From the NCBI RefSeq assembly GCF_020886695.1, contig NZ_AP024485.1, positions 2,721,001 through 2,785,000 of the forward strand: a stretch of 64,000 nt of DNA. The letters run 5' to 3'. Below are positions 53,584-62,851 of this stretch, piece after piece (the first letter of the stretch is position 1; every line of letters begins with the position of its first letter). The notes under the pieces are model-generated. The model was not told where the DNA came from. It worked only from the letters and a program-made list of their open reading frames with translations, and ran no database searches. Source of the stretch: Pseudodesulfovibrio sediminis. Lineage in GTDB: Bacteria; Desulfobacterota; Desulfovibrionia; Desulfovibrionales; Desulfovibrionaceae. Made by a program: the position numbers and the translations under genes.

Positions 53584-55005
53584 CTACATCCCTTCGGTTT
53601 TCGGGATTCGGGCTTTTGCTTCGTAGAGCATCTGGTCGGCGCGCTGGGTCAGGGAGTCGATATCGTCCCCTTCTTCATATTGGGCGATGCCGTAACTGAA
53701 AGACACCGGAAAACTGAAGGGCGTCTGGCTCGTGGCGGCCCGGATGCGGGTTGCCAGAACCCTGGCGTCATCGGTGTTGCCGTCCATGAGTATGATGAAT
53801 TCGTCTCCGCCCCACCGGGCAAGCAGGTCCGTTGGTCTGACAGTGGAGGTCATTGTCCCGGCCACATGCTTGAGCACCTTGTCGCCCATCACGTGTCCAT
53901 AGGAGTCGTTGATCTTTTTGAAATTGTTCAGGTCGATGATGATGGCGGAAAACATCGCGTCATAGCGGTCGCTTTTGTAGGCGGATTGTTCGAATCTGGA
54001 GTCCAGCGCCCGTCGGTTGGCCGCTCCGGTCAGCGGATCGGTCAGAACGAGTTTTTCCAGTCGGCTCTGGAAATGATTGATGGTCACGACACACAGGATG
54101 ATGATCAGGAAGGACGCTATTCCACCCACAATCAGGGTGCGGATCATGTTTTCGCGGGCCGATGTCAGGGCGTCCTCTTCGTTCTGTTCGACGATAAGGT
54201 GCCATTGCAGCTCGGGAATATACCGCGCCGAGAGCAGAATATGGTCTTGTTCCCAGTCATACTCGGTGCTGACTTGCTCACCATGTTTGCTCAGGATGGC
54301 CTGGGCCACATCGCGGATCCCGCCTGCCTTCGTGATGTAATATTTCTCGATGCGTCGGATATCCTGATGCACCTGAACCAGGCCGTCCTGGTCCACCAGG
54401 TAGATTTCCCTGTGGTATTCCTTGCGTGCTTTTGCCAGCAGTTTCAAGGCGGTGCTCAGGTTGACGCCCACTCCGGCCACGCCGAGCAGCCTGCCATTCT
54501 TGTCCTCCACCCGGAAGTTGATGAAGATGGTCAGGGTGCCGCCCTCAGCCTCGTTGCTGTCCACGTCCAGGTTGTACTCTTTTTTTGAGCGAACAAACGC
54601 ATAATACCATATGTCATGCGGGTCGCGTGGTCCGATCTCCTTGAGAATACCGTCCTGATAATAATATTTGTCCGTGGTGGCGGATACGAAGAACGCGGTG
54701 ATAAAGTTGTATTTTTCCTTGAGTCTGCTGAGGTAGCGGGTAATTTCCTCTTCGTCCTTTTCGCCATTGAGGACCCAGTCCTTGAGAAAGGTGTCATTGG
54801 CCATGGACGACGAGACCATGATGGGGCGCATCATGGCAGTCTGGATTTCGGAATAGATGTTCTTGCCGGTCAGGGGGAGTGAGGAATTGAGTAATTCTTC
54901 GCGCACCGCGTCACGTGTGACCGTGTAGTTGATCAGGCTGGTCACGACAAAGGAGGACAGCAGGATCAGAGTGAGTGCGAGTAGGAGTTTTATTTTAACC
55001 GACAT
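53584..55005 (-). CDS. Membrane diguanylate cyclase with dCache sensor
   Basis: 473 residues: TM1 at about 5-27, a periplasmic double-Cache domain (residues 33-280; TDKYYYQDGILKEIGPRDPH, GTLTIFINFRVEDKNGRLLG), TM2 at about 288-310, and a GGDEF domain with an intact active site (WGGDEFIILMD, 398-408) and an RxxD inhibitory site (RPTD, 390-393). It should make c-di-GMP and be product-inhibited. It is 34 bp upstream of the glycosyltransferases and close to flagellar genes. Confidence 0.94.
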   Translation of the reverse strand: MSVKIKLLLALTLILLSSFVVTSLINYTVTRDAVREELLNSSLPLTGKNIYSEIQTAMMRPIMVSSSMANDTFLKDWVLNGEKDEEEITRYLSRLKEKYNFITAFFVSATTDKYYYQDGILKEIGPRDPHDIWYYAFVRSKKEYNLDVDSNEAEGGTLTIFINFRVEDKNGRLLGVAGVGVNLSTALKLLAKARKEYHREIYLVDQDGLVQVHQDIRRIEKYYITKAGGIRDVAQAILSKHGEQVSTEYDWEQDHILLSARYIPELQWHLIVEQNEEDALTSARENMIRTLIVGGIASFLIIILCVVTINHFQSRLEKLVLTDPLTGAANRRALDSRFEQSAYKSDRYDAMFSAIIIDLNNFKKINDSYGHVMGDKVLKHVAGTMTSTVRPTDLLARWGGDEFIILMDGNTDDARVLATRIRAATSQTPFSFPVSFSYGIAQYEEGDDIDSLTQRADQMLYEAKARIPKTEGM

Positions 55006-55040
55006 CTAATGAGTGTAAGGAAAACAATTGTCAGATGCAA

Positions 55041-55505
55041 TTAAAGTTCATCTGAATCCAGAATCATGGTCACCGGACCCCAATTGGTGAAATCCAGATG
55101 CATTTCTGCGCCGAACCGGCCGGTGGCAAAATTGCCGGGCGCGAGTTTGCGGGCGTCTTCCACGAACCGGTCGTATAGGGATTCGGCGATATACGGATGA
55201 CAGGCATTGGTGAACGAGGGGCGCCGTCCCTTTTTGCAGTCCGCATAGAGCGTGAACTGGGAGATGAGCAAGAGGTCGCCGCTCGTATCCGTGAGCGAGC
55301 GGTTCATTTTGCCTTTGTCGTCCGGGAAGATGCGCAGGTTCAGCAGTTTGTCGAGCATCTTGGACCAGGCTGGGGTTTCGGGCAGGTCGGCGGTGTCGTT
55401 ACCGCCAAAGCCCACCAGCACGAGGAGGCCGGTCCCGATTGCACCAAGGACGTTGTCGCCCACAAAGACTTTGGCGTCAGAGACTCGCTGGATAATGATG
55501 CGCAC
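55041..55505 (-). CDS. dtd: D-aminoacyl-tRNA deacylase
   Basis: 154 residues: RIIIQRVSDAKVFVGDNVLG, LLLISQFTLYADCKKGRRPS, and the C-terminal NWGPVTMILDSDEL with the Gly-cisPro motif that blocks L-amino acids. It removes D-amino acids from tRNAs. The start is GTG 55505 behind AAGGAG, which lies inside the end of the upstream small gene. The long frame is discarded. Confidence 0.95.
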   Translation of the reverse strand: MRIIIQRVSDAKVFVGDNVLGAIGTGLLVLVGFGGNDTADLPETPAWSKMLDKLLNLRIFPDDKGKMNRSLTDTSGDLLLISQFTLYADCKKGRRPSFTNACHPYIAESLYDRFVEDARKLAPGNFATGRFGAEMHLDFTNWGPVTMILDSDEL

Positions 55506-55506
55506 G

Positions 55507-55761
55507 CTAGACGCTCCTTGTGTGGACAATGGCCGGGACAGAACGGCTCTGTTCCTGCTGCTGGTCTTTCAAGGTCTCCCGCTGGCACCCTTTGCTCAGG
55601 GCCGCGAACAGGAAAAAACAGATGAACACCAGAAAGGCGATGCCGCTCAGGATGCGTTTCGGGTCCGAGCGGGCATTCTTGGGAATGAGCAGGCTGGTCA
55701 TGATCTTGCCATAGGACATGCCGTTGATCTCGCCGCGTTTCTCCTTTTTTGGGTCGTTCAT
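55507..55761 (-). CDS. Small membrane protein (84 aa)
   Basis: 84 residues: a charged N-terminus (MNDPKKEKRGEINGMSYGKI, ending SDPKRI), one TM segment at about 42-57 (LSGIAFLVFICFFLFAALSK) and a polar tail. Not recognised. It begins 4 nt after queD and ends 1 nt before the dtd start, supporting a real gene in the operon. Confidence 0.65.
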   Translation of the reverse strand: MNDPKKEKRGEINGMSYGKIMTSLLIPKNARSDPKRILSGIAFLVFICFFLFAALSKGCQRETLKDQQQEQSRSVPAIVHTRSV

Positions 55762-55765
55762 ATTC

Positions 55766-56146
55766 CTATTCTTCCCAGTAGCTCGCCTTGGAGGAGTCCT
55801 TTTCCGATACCGATACCTCTACCAGGGAGATGTTCTCCGGCATGGTCTTGACCATTTCCTTATATATGAACATGGCCAGATTTTCGGAGGAGGGGTTGAT
55901 CTCGGTAAAGGGCGGCACATCGTTGATGTGTTTGTGATCGAGTTTTTCGAGTATTGCCTTGGTGCGTTTTTTCAGCTCCTTGAAGTCCACGAGATATTCC
56001 ACGCGGTCATCGAGCTTGTCGCCTTCCACGACAACTTCCACACCGAAGTTGTGGCCGTGCATGTTCTCGCATTTGCCGCCGTAGTTGCGCAGCTGGTGCG
56101 AGGACGAGAAATCCTGAGTGATGGTCAAACGCCATTTTCCTGCCAT
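55766..56146 (-). CDS. queD: 6-carboxytetrahydropterin synthase QueD-like
   Basis: 126 residues: DFSSSHQLRNYGGKCENMHG, HNFGVEVVVEGDKLDDRVEY, LDHKHINDVPPFTEINPSSE, with the zinc His residues, the catalytic Cys of KCENMHGH and the final VSVSEKD. It makes the pterin used for queuosine. ATG 56146 has AATAGGTGATAGC upstream. Confidence 0.93.
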   Translation of the reverse strand: MAGKWRLTITQDFSSSHQLRNYGGKCENMHGHNFGVEVVVEGDKLDDRVEYLVDFKELKKRTKAILEKLDHKHINDVPPFTEINPSSENLAMFIYKEMVKTMPENISLVEVSVSEKDSSKASYWEE

Positions 56147-56154
56147 GCTATCAC

Positions 56155-56517
56155 CTATTTGTGTTGATTCTTGTATTCGTGCGGGCGCAGGGGCTTGTCC
56201 TGAAATGCGTCCGCCGGGTATTTCCGTTCGTTGATCTCGCATTTTTCGTGCGCAGCCGCAACCAGATCAATGTCCAGCTCCCCGGCAATGCGGGTCAGGT
56301 AGATGAGGACATCGGCCAGCTCTTCGGCAACGGCCTGTTTTGTTTCCCCTTCTATCTTCCGGCTTTCCTCCACCGTAAGCCACATGAACAGCTCGTTGAG
56401 CTCGCCCACCTCGCCGGTCAGGGCCATGACCAGATTCTTGGGCGACTGGTGTTGCTGCCAGTTGCGGTCAATGACGAATTGTCTGTGCCGTTCGTCCAGT
56501 TCCTTGAGTGAGTCCAT
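56155..56517 (-). CDS. MazG-type nucleotide pyrophosphohydrolase
   Basis: 120 residues with the all-alpha NTP-PPase pattern: LVMALTGEVGELNELFMWLT and VAEELADVLIYLTRIAGELD (ExxE...ExxD metal site). Similar to dCTP pyrophosphatase (RS21-C6). It sanitises non-canonical nucleotides. It is 8 nt before queD. Confidence 0.92.
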   Translation of the reverse strand: MDSLKELDERHRQFVIDRNWQQHQSPKNLVMALTGEVGELNELFMWLTVEESRKIEGETKQAVAEELADVLIYLTRIAGELDIDLVAAAHEKCEINERKYPADAFQDKPLRPHEYKNQHK

Positions 56518-56606
56518 GCTGTATCCTCAAACGTATTCAAAATGGTTGTGCCGCTTCGTCCGGGGGCGGGCCAGTCGATCAATGGCAGCCTGTGTCGCGT
56601 ACGGGG

Positions 56607-57779
56607 CTATCGGTTCCCGGAAACATCCCGCTGGGGAGTGACATGGGGCGGAGCCTTGTGCCACGGGCTTTTGCTTCGGGCAATATCGTATCCCACTTTA
56701 TACAGTTTGTTCATGTAAACGGGATCGAACAGCTCTTCGGGTTCCTCTGTGAATGTGTAGGGAATGAACGCGAGGTTGAAATCCACGTTGTCCCGCTGGG
56801 TCGTGTAGAAGATGCGGTAGATGTCGCCTATGCCCTGACTGCGGATGAGGCCGTCCATGGAGCGGCTGGCTATCCGCGTCAGGTGCGGGGACGTTTGGCA
56901 GCCGGGTGTTTTCAGGAGATCATTGCGGATGACATACAGGGAGATTTTTCCGGTTTTGCCGATGGAGTGCAGGGCTTCATTCAGTCTGATTGAAGGAGGG
57001 TAGGCGAAAACCTGATTGGTGATCCCGCCGTCCACATGCATTTCATCGTACAGCTTGCCTCCTGCTTCCACCTTGAAAAAGACCGGGGGAAACGCCACGG
57101 GAATGGCTGCCGAGGCCAGGACTACGTCGCGGATGAGCGTGCGTGCCTCCGGCGTGTCGTATTGGGCAATGGCCCCGATATCCCAATACACCGGCTCCAT
57201 TTCATCCAGGTTGGTGGTGCCGATGATCAGTCGACGCCCCTTGCGATGCTGGAAGGCGATGGCTTCGATGATCTCGTCGGAAATATACATCTGTATGGCT
57301 TTCTGCATGGGATAGGTATTCAGCAGAGACAGGCTGGTGGGCGTGTAGCCGATCAGATTTTCCGTGGAATAGGTGGTGTAGAGCATGGTGATCAGCGCAT
57401 CATAGCCGGGGCCGAGAAAGGCGAAGGGCGCAATGAGTGCGCCTGTGGAGATGCCGGTGACGACCGAAAACTCGGGCCGGGTGCCGGAGTCGCTCCAGCC
57501 GCTCAGGTAGCCTGCGCCGAACGCGCCGCCCGCACCGCCGCCGGACAGGCTGAGTACGGAAAAATCAGCGTCCGGATCACCTTTGCGATGTCTGGCCCAG
57601 GTTTCCAGTATGGCTTTCATGGAGGCGGCCGTGTTGTCATCGTAGAAGCGGATATGCTCGAATCCGGGAATCTGTGCCATTTTTTGATAATTGATGGGCA
57701 GCGGATTCCGGGTGGAACCGCAGCCGGTCATAAGCGTCAGTATGAAGATAAGTGCCAGGCAGGTGCGAATCCGGGCCAT
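56607..57779 (-). CDS. Patatin-like phospholipase, putative lipoprotein
   Basis: 390 residues with a lipoprotein-like signal (LIFILTLMTGCGSTRNP; the -3 residue is Met, so processing is uncertain). The patatin domain shows the glycine-rich LSGGGAGGAFGAGYLSGW, nucleophile GISTG and DGG dyad. It probably hydrolyses membrane lipids in the envelope. ATG 57779 with GAGGAAAACG is 12 nt after dnaE. Confidence 0.88.
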   Translation of the reverse strand: MARIRTCLALIFILTLMTGCGSTRNPLPINYQKMAQIPGFEHIRFYDDNTAASMKAILETWARHRKGDPDADFSVLSLSGGGAGGAFGAGYLSGWSDSGTRPEFSVVTGISTGALIAPFAFLGPGYDALITMLYTTYSTENLIGYTPTSLSLLNTYPMQKAIQMYISDEIIEAIAFQHRKGRRLIIGTTNLDEMEPVYWDIGAIAQYDTPEARTLIRDVVLASAAIPVAFPPVFFKVEAGGKLYDEMHVDGGITNQVFAYPPSIRLNEALHSIGKTGKISLYVIRNDLLKTPGCQTSPHLTRIASRSMDGLIRSQGIGDIYRIFYTTQRDNVDFNLAFIPYTFTEEPEELFDPVYMNKLYKVGYDIARSKSPWHKAPPHVTPQRDVSGNR

Positions 57780-57791
57780 CGTTTTCCTCAA

Positions 57792-60700
57792 TTAGTTGTT
57801 GCTCGACCTATGTTTGAGCGCATCGCCGTTCTGCCACGCCTCAATGTCCTTCCAGAACTCGCGGCTGGGGAAGACGGTCCAGCCATTGCCGAGTTTCAGG
57901 TTGACCACGGAGTCTTTGGTTATGACGCCCAACGTGACGGAGGTGGTGCCGGGATAGCGCTGTAAAATGGTCTTGAGTTTGTTGAGATGGGGGTCAACGG
58001 CGTTGCGTTCGCCGATCCACAGGGGCACGGGTTTGTCCGAGCCTTTGACCGCATCGGCCAGGAATGTGACTTTATCGGCCAGAATCTTGGCGGATTTGGG
58101 GGCATCCTCCGGTCCGGCCTGTTCTTCGCGGATATCGATCTTTCCCTGAATCATGAGCGGACGGTCCGCGTCGATGAGCTCGCGGGCGTCGGCGTAGACA
58201 TTGGGGAGCATGGTCACTTCGCCCGAGCAGGTCAGATCTTCGGCCACGCAGAAAGCCATGGGGTCGCCCTTGCGGGTGATGAATTGTTTGTAGTCCGGGA
58301 TAATGACGGCCACGCGGACCTCAGTTCCGTTGGGAATGGTCTTGCATTCCTCAAGGGTGGAGGTGCGGAGTCGGGCCATGTCCTGCCGGTAGGCGAGCAG
58401 CGGGTGACCGGACAGGAAGAAACCGAGGACTTCCTTTTCCAGAGTCAGTTTCTCCCGGTCGTCGAATTCCTCGCATTCCGAGCACGTGGGCTGGTGGGCC
58501 GGTTCCGCGCTTTCGCCGCCACCGAGCATGTCCAGCATGTTCAGCATGCCGGATTCCTTTTCCTTGGTCTTCTTCTGGCCAATGGCGACAGCCTTTTCCA
58601 GATCTTCGAGGAGCGCGGCCCGTGACCGGTCGAAGCAGTCCAGTGCCCCGGCCTTGATAAGGGATTCAAGCACGCGCTTGGTCACGCGGCGCAGGTTCAC
58701 CCGCTCGCAGAAATCGAAAATATTCTTGAACGGGCCGTCTGCCTCACGCACGACCACGATCTCGTTGATGGCTTCCTCGCCCACGTTCTTGATGGCGGCC
58801 ATGGCGAACAGGATGTCGCCGTCCAGCACGGAGAAGCGGGCCTGACCGGCATTGATGTTCGGCTGCTTGACCGTGATGTCCATGTCGCGGCAGGCGTTGA
58901 CGTACATGATGATCTTCTCGGTGTTGTTCATTTCCGTGCTCATGAGGGCGGCCATGAATTCAACCGGGAAGTGCGCCTTCAAATAGGCTGTATGATACGA
59001 GATCAGCGCGTAGGCTGCGGAGTGGGATTTATTGAAACCGTACGCCGCGAATTTCTCCATGGTGTCGAAGATTTCATTGGCGATCTTGTCGGGGATCTTG
59101 TTCTCGCGGGAACCTTCAAGGAAACGGGACCGTTGTTTGGCCATTTCCTCGGCAATCTTCTTACCCATGGCACGCCGCAGCAGGTCACCTTCACCCAGTG
59201 AATAGTTGGCGACCGTCATGGCGGTGGCCATGACCTGCTCCTGATAGACCATGACGCCATAGGTGGGCTTCAGGGTGTCTGTCAGAGATTCGTGCGGATA
59301 GGTGACCTCAATGTCTCCGTGTTTGCGCATGATGAACTCGTCAACCATGCTCACCCCGTGGGCGCCGATCATGCCCAGAGGGCCGGGGCGGTAGAGCGCG
59401 AGCATGGCCACGATGTCTTCAAAGCAGTCCGGGCGCAGCATGCGGAGATATTTGCGCATGCCGGATGATTCCACCTGAAAGATGCCGTCGGTGTCGCCCT
59501 TGGCAAAGATGGCGTAGGTGTCGGGATCGTCCAGGGCCAGGGTGTCGAGGTTGGGCGCTTTTTTGCCCTGCTCGCGGATGATGTCCAGACAGTCCTCAAT
59601 TACGGTCATGGTGCGCAGGCCCAGGAAGTCGAACTTGATCAGGCCGACCTTTTCGACCTTTTTCATGTCGAACTGGGTCACGATTTCACCCTTCTTCCCT
59701 TTGTAGAGAGGAAGGTAGTCGGTCATGGGCCTGTCGGAGATGACCACGCCCGCCGCATGGGTGGACGCGTGACGGCAGAGGCCTTCGAGCCGTGTTGAAA
59801 TATCTATGAGTTTTTCGACCTTGGGGTCGGTGGCCACCATGTCGTCCAGTTCGGCCACGGCCTTGACGGCATTGGGGACGGTGATCTTGGCCTTTTCCAC
59901 GCCCAGCAGCTTGGCGATGAGCGCGGGATCGTCCGGGATGAGCTTGGCGATGCGGTCGGTGTCCTTGTAGTCCATGCCCAGGGCACGGCCCACGTCCTTG
60001 ATGACCGCCTTGGTCTTCATGGTGCCGAAGGTGGTGATCTGTGCCACTCGGTCATGGCCGTACTTTTCGGAGCAGTACTTCACGACCTCAAGACGGCGTC
60101 GCTCGCAGAAGTCCACGTCGATATCAGGCATGGACACACGCTCGACGTTGAGGAAGCGCTCGAACAGCAGATCATACGGGAGCGGGTCGATGTTCGTGAT
60201 CCTGAGCGACCAGGCAACAATGGAACCGGCGGCAGAGCCACGGCCCGGCCCCACGGGAATGCGGTTGCGCTTGGCCCAGTTGATGAAATCCTGCACGATG
60301 AGGAAGTAGGCCGGGAATCCCATCTCGGTGATGACGCCCAGCTCATAGTCGAGGCGATCCCAGTAGACCTTTTCGTCCACTTCATATTCGATGGTGTTGA
60401 GCCGTTCCTTGAGACCAGCCCGGCAGAGCTTGTCAAACTCCTCGTCCATGTCCGAGACGCCTTCGGACAATTCATATTCAGGGAAATAGTAGTTGCCCAG
60501 TTCGATTTCGAGATTGCACATCTCGGCGATGCGCTGGGTGTTCTGGATGGCCTCCGGCACATGCGCGAAGGCGGTCTCCATCTCCTCGGGCGTCTTGAAA
60601 TACAACTCCTGCGTGTCCATGCGGAACCGTTTCTCGGAGTCCACCGTGGTCTGTGTCTGGACGCAGAGCAGGGTGTCGTGGGCCTCGTAGTCTTCGGCGG

Positions 60701-61337
60701 TCAGATAGTGGCAGTCATTGGTGGCCACCAGGGGCAGACCGGTCTGCTCCGCGCACTTGATGAGCAGCTCATTGAGGCGAACCTGCTTGCCGATGCCGTT
60801 GTCCTGGAGTTCGAGATAGAAGTTTCCGGGGAAAATGGACTCGTAGGTCCTGGCCATCTCCACGCCGGCATCCAAGCCCTCGTTCATGAGTACGCGTGGG
60901 ACTTCGCCAGCCAGGCAGGCGGACAGGGCGACAAGGCCTTCTGAGTGTTTTTTCAGGAGATTTTTGCATACACGGGGCTTGTAGTAGAACCCTTCGAGGT
61001 GCCCCAGTGAGACCAGCTTGATGAGGTTCCGGTACCCTTTGCGGTTTTTGGCCAGCAGGACGAGGTGGTATCCACCGCCGCGTTCCTTACGGTGGTGGGC
61101 GTTTTCATCATCTATGTCGCCGGGAGCCACGTAGACTTCGCAGCCGATGATAGGTTTGATGCCGATTTCACGGGCTGCCATGTAAAAGGTTACGGCACCG
61201 AACATGGAGCCGTGGTCCGTGATGGCCACGGCAGGCATGCCAAGGTCCTTGGCCCGCGAAAGCAGGTCTTTGATGCGTATGGCACCGTCCAGGAGACTGT
61301 ACTCCGTATGGACATGAAGATGAACAAATTCAGCCAC
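57792..61337 (-). CDS. dnaE: DNA polymerase III alpha subunit
   Basis: 1181 residues. PHP domain (HLHVHTEYSLLDGAIRIKDL), polymerase core with PVGPGRGSAAGSIVAWSLRI and the catalytic Asp pair in MPDIDVDFCERRRLEVV, helix-hairpin-helix region, and OB domain near the end. Replicative polymerase. The start is GTG behind GAGGAGTTAGTATAA. Its stop is 12 nt from the patatin gene. Confidence 0.98.
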   Translation of the reverse strand: MAEFVHLHVHTEYSLLDGAIRIKDLLSRAKDLGMPAVAITDHGSMFGAVTFYMAAREIGIKPIIGCEVYVAPGDIDDENAHHRKERGGGYHLVLLAKNRKGYRNLIKLVSLGHLEGFYYKPRVCKNLLKKHSEGLVALSACLAGEVPRVLMNEGLDAGVEMARTYESIFPGNFYLELQDNGIGKQVRLNELLIKCAEQTGLPLVATNDCHYLTAEDYEAHDTLLCVQTQTTVDSEKRFRMDTQELYFKTPEEMETAFAHVPEAIQNTQRIAEMCNLEIELGNYYFPEYELSEGVSDMDEEFDKLCRAGLKERLNTIEYEVDEKVYWDRLDYELGVITEMGFPAYFLIVQDFINWAKRNRIPVGPGRGSAAGSIVAWSLRITNIDPLPYDLLFERFLNVERVSMPDIDVDFCERRRLEVVKYCSEKYGHDRVAQITTFGTMKTKAVIKDVGRALGMDYKDTDRIAKLIPDDPALIAKLLGVEKAKITVPNAVKAVAELDDMVATDPKVEKLIDISTRLEGLCRHASTHAAGVVISDRPMTDYLPLYKGKKGEIVTQFDMKKVEKVGLIKFDFLGLRTMTVIEDCLDIIREQGKKAPNLDTLALDDPDTYAIFAKGDTDGIFQVESSGMRKYLRMLRPDCFEDIVAMLALYRPGPLGMIGAHGVSMVDEFIMRKHGDIEVTYPHESLTDTLKPTYGVMVYQEQVMATAMTVANYSLGEGDLLRRAMGKKIAEEMAKQRSRFLEGSRENKIPDKIANEIFDTMEKFAAYGFNKSHSAAYALISYHTAYLKAHFPVEFMAALMSTEMNNTEKIIMYVNACRDMDITVKQPNINAGQARFSVLDGDILFAMAAIKNVGEEAINEIVVVREADGPFKNIFDFCERVNLRRVTKRVLESLIKAGALDCFDRSRAALLEDLEKAVAIGQKKTKEKESGMLNMLDMLGGGESAEPAHQPTCSECEEFDDREKLTLEKEVLGFFLSGHPLLAYRQDMARLRTSTLEECKTIPNGTEVRVAVIIPDYKQFITRKGDPMAFCVAEDLTCSGEVTMLPNVYADARELIDADRPLMIQGKIDIREEQAGPEDAPKSAKILADKVTFLADAVKGSDKPVPLWIGERNAVDPHLNKLKTILQRYPGTTSVTLGVITKDSVVNLKLGNGWTVFPSREFWKDIEAWQNGDALKHRSSNN

Positions 61338-61447
61338 TTATACTAACTCCTCAATGTAAGAAATCGATGATAACGTAAACGGCTGGTGTTCGCTATAGGA
61401 GAATGGGCCCACTCAATGATTACACGGAGAATTCCTGGAAAACGACA

Positions 61448-61476
61448 TTGACCGATTTTGGACAGGTGCGTATTCA
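61448..61476 (+). promoter_or_regulatory. Sigma-70-like promoter of the EAL gene
   Basis: TTGACC, 17 bp, TATTCA. About 50 nt before the ATG. Confidence 0.5.
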
Positions 61477-61527
61477 GTGAGACTGATACTCCAATCGTCT
61501 TAATCGATCAATTCAGAGGAAGCGGAA

Positions 61528-62769
61528 ATGCCAAAGAGTACACCGGTCAAGGTTGACGAACAGGTGGTTCGAAATATCATTAGTTCCAAGGATATTATCA
61601 CTTTTTTTCAGCCTGTTCTTTCAATTACAACCAAATCCATTGTGGGATTCGAGGCCTATTCTCGCGCCGGGAAAAGTGCGTGTGCCATTGAAGCAAGTCA
61701 GTTGTTTTATGGCGATCTCAGCTCAGATCTCAAGGTGGATGTGGATCGGCTGTGTCGTGAAAAAGCATTGGAGCAGTTTAAGCCTATTCATGCTAAGCAC
61801 AAGGGGATGCACCTCTTTCTTAATATCAACCCGGATATGCTCTCCCATCTCAAGACACGGGAAGTTGTACTTCCCGCTCAGGTTGAGGCTGCGGGGATTC
61901 CGCCGTCAAATATTGTATTGGAGTGGCCCTTTTCCCCTAAATATATGGAGGATGTCGCTGATTTTTGCGAGTTGTTCTCAGGGCTCGGCTTCAAAATCTG
62001 TTTGGATGGCTGTTCAGTGGATGACAGCTTCAGCCATGTGCTGACCAAACTGCAGCCTGACATGGTGAAGATAGATCGCTCCTTTTTCGGTGAAGATGAG
62101 CGCAAGTCCTATTCGGCCAGAACGCTTGAGGCGCTCCGATCTGTGGCAGAGCGTATAGGCGCGGTTGTGATTGGGCAGCAGGTGGAGTCCGAGGCTGAAT
62201 CGCTCAGGTTGCTTACCGCCGGTATCCATTTACAGCAGGGCGATTATTATACAAAGGACGAACACGACAAAACCGGCGATCCGGCGAAGATGTTTTTCAA
62301 GAAGATTCTCGATACCCATGAAGAGTTCAAGTTGTTTAAAAGAAAGCTGGTCAGCCGAAAGAAGGAGCGGTTTGGTACTGCTTTTAGAAGTGTGACCTCC
62401 ATTTGTTCGAAATTCGCCAATCTATCCGAAGATCGCTTCGAGGAAGGGTGCAAGACTATTGTGAAGACCGTGGGTGACGTCATCTCCGTGTTCGTGGTAG
62501 ACGAGTTCGGAGTGCAGATCACCTCCCGCGTTCACGGCAAAAGTCAGAACGCCGCCACCACTGCGGATTTCCTCCTCAGCTCCGGCAAGGGGGCGGATCA
62601 TTCAGTGGAGGACTATGTCCTCTATCTGGACATGGGCTACGAGAAGTTTGTCACCACGCCGTTTAGTTCCCCCTTCACCGGTGAGACCGCGTGCATCATC
62701 AGCAAGCCCTTTTTCAGCCAGGACGGCGAGCGTTACACAGTGTGCATCGAACTCCCCTATCCCGGTTGA
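61528..62769 (+). CDS. Degenerate EAL-domain protein with PAS/Cache-like C-terminal domain
   Basis: 413 residues. An EAL fold (1-250) keeps Glu42 (FEAYSR), Asn99 (FLNINPD), Glu132, Asp160, Lys181 and Gln237, but the second Asp of the DDFGTG motif is Gly161 and the general-base Glu of AEGVE is Gln217. The C-terminal 150 residues look like the YkuI-type PAS/Cache domain. Probably not an active phosphodiesterase; a c-di-GMP binding effector is possible. It has lower GC at its 5' end than neighbours. Confidence 0.85.
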   Translation: MPKSTPVKVDEQVVRNIISSKDIITFFQPVLSITTKSIVGFEAYSRAGKSACAIEASQLFYGDLSSDLKVDVDRLCREKALEQFKPIHAKHKGMHLFLNINPDMLSHLKTREVVLPAQVEAAGIPPSNIVLEWPFSPKYMEDVADFCELFSGLGFKICLDGCSVDDSFSHVLTKLQPDMVKIDRSFFGEDERKSYSARTLEALRSVAERIGAVVIGQQVESEAESLRLLTAGIHLQQGDYYTKDEHDKTGDPAKMFFKKILDTHEEFKLFKRKLVSRKKERFGTAFRSVTSICSKFANLSEDRFEEGCKTIVKTVGDVISVFVVDEFGVQITSRVHGKSQNAATTADFLLSSGKGADHSVEDYVLYLDMGYEKFVTTPFSSPFTGETACIISKPFFSQDGERYTVCIELPYPG

Positions 62770-62851
62770 CGTGGTGGACGGGAGCCTTCCTGTACCGTTA
62801 AGACAGTGACGGCAGTTGACATTCTTCCGTGAAAACGGTCCATTGGCTTGA

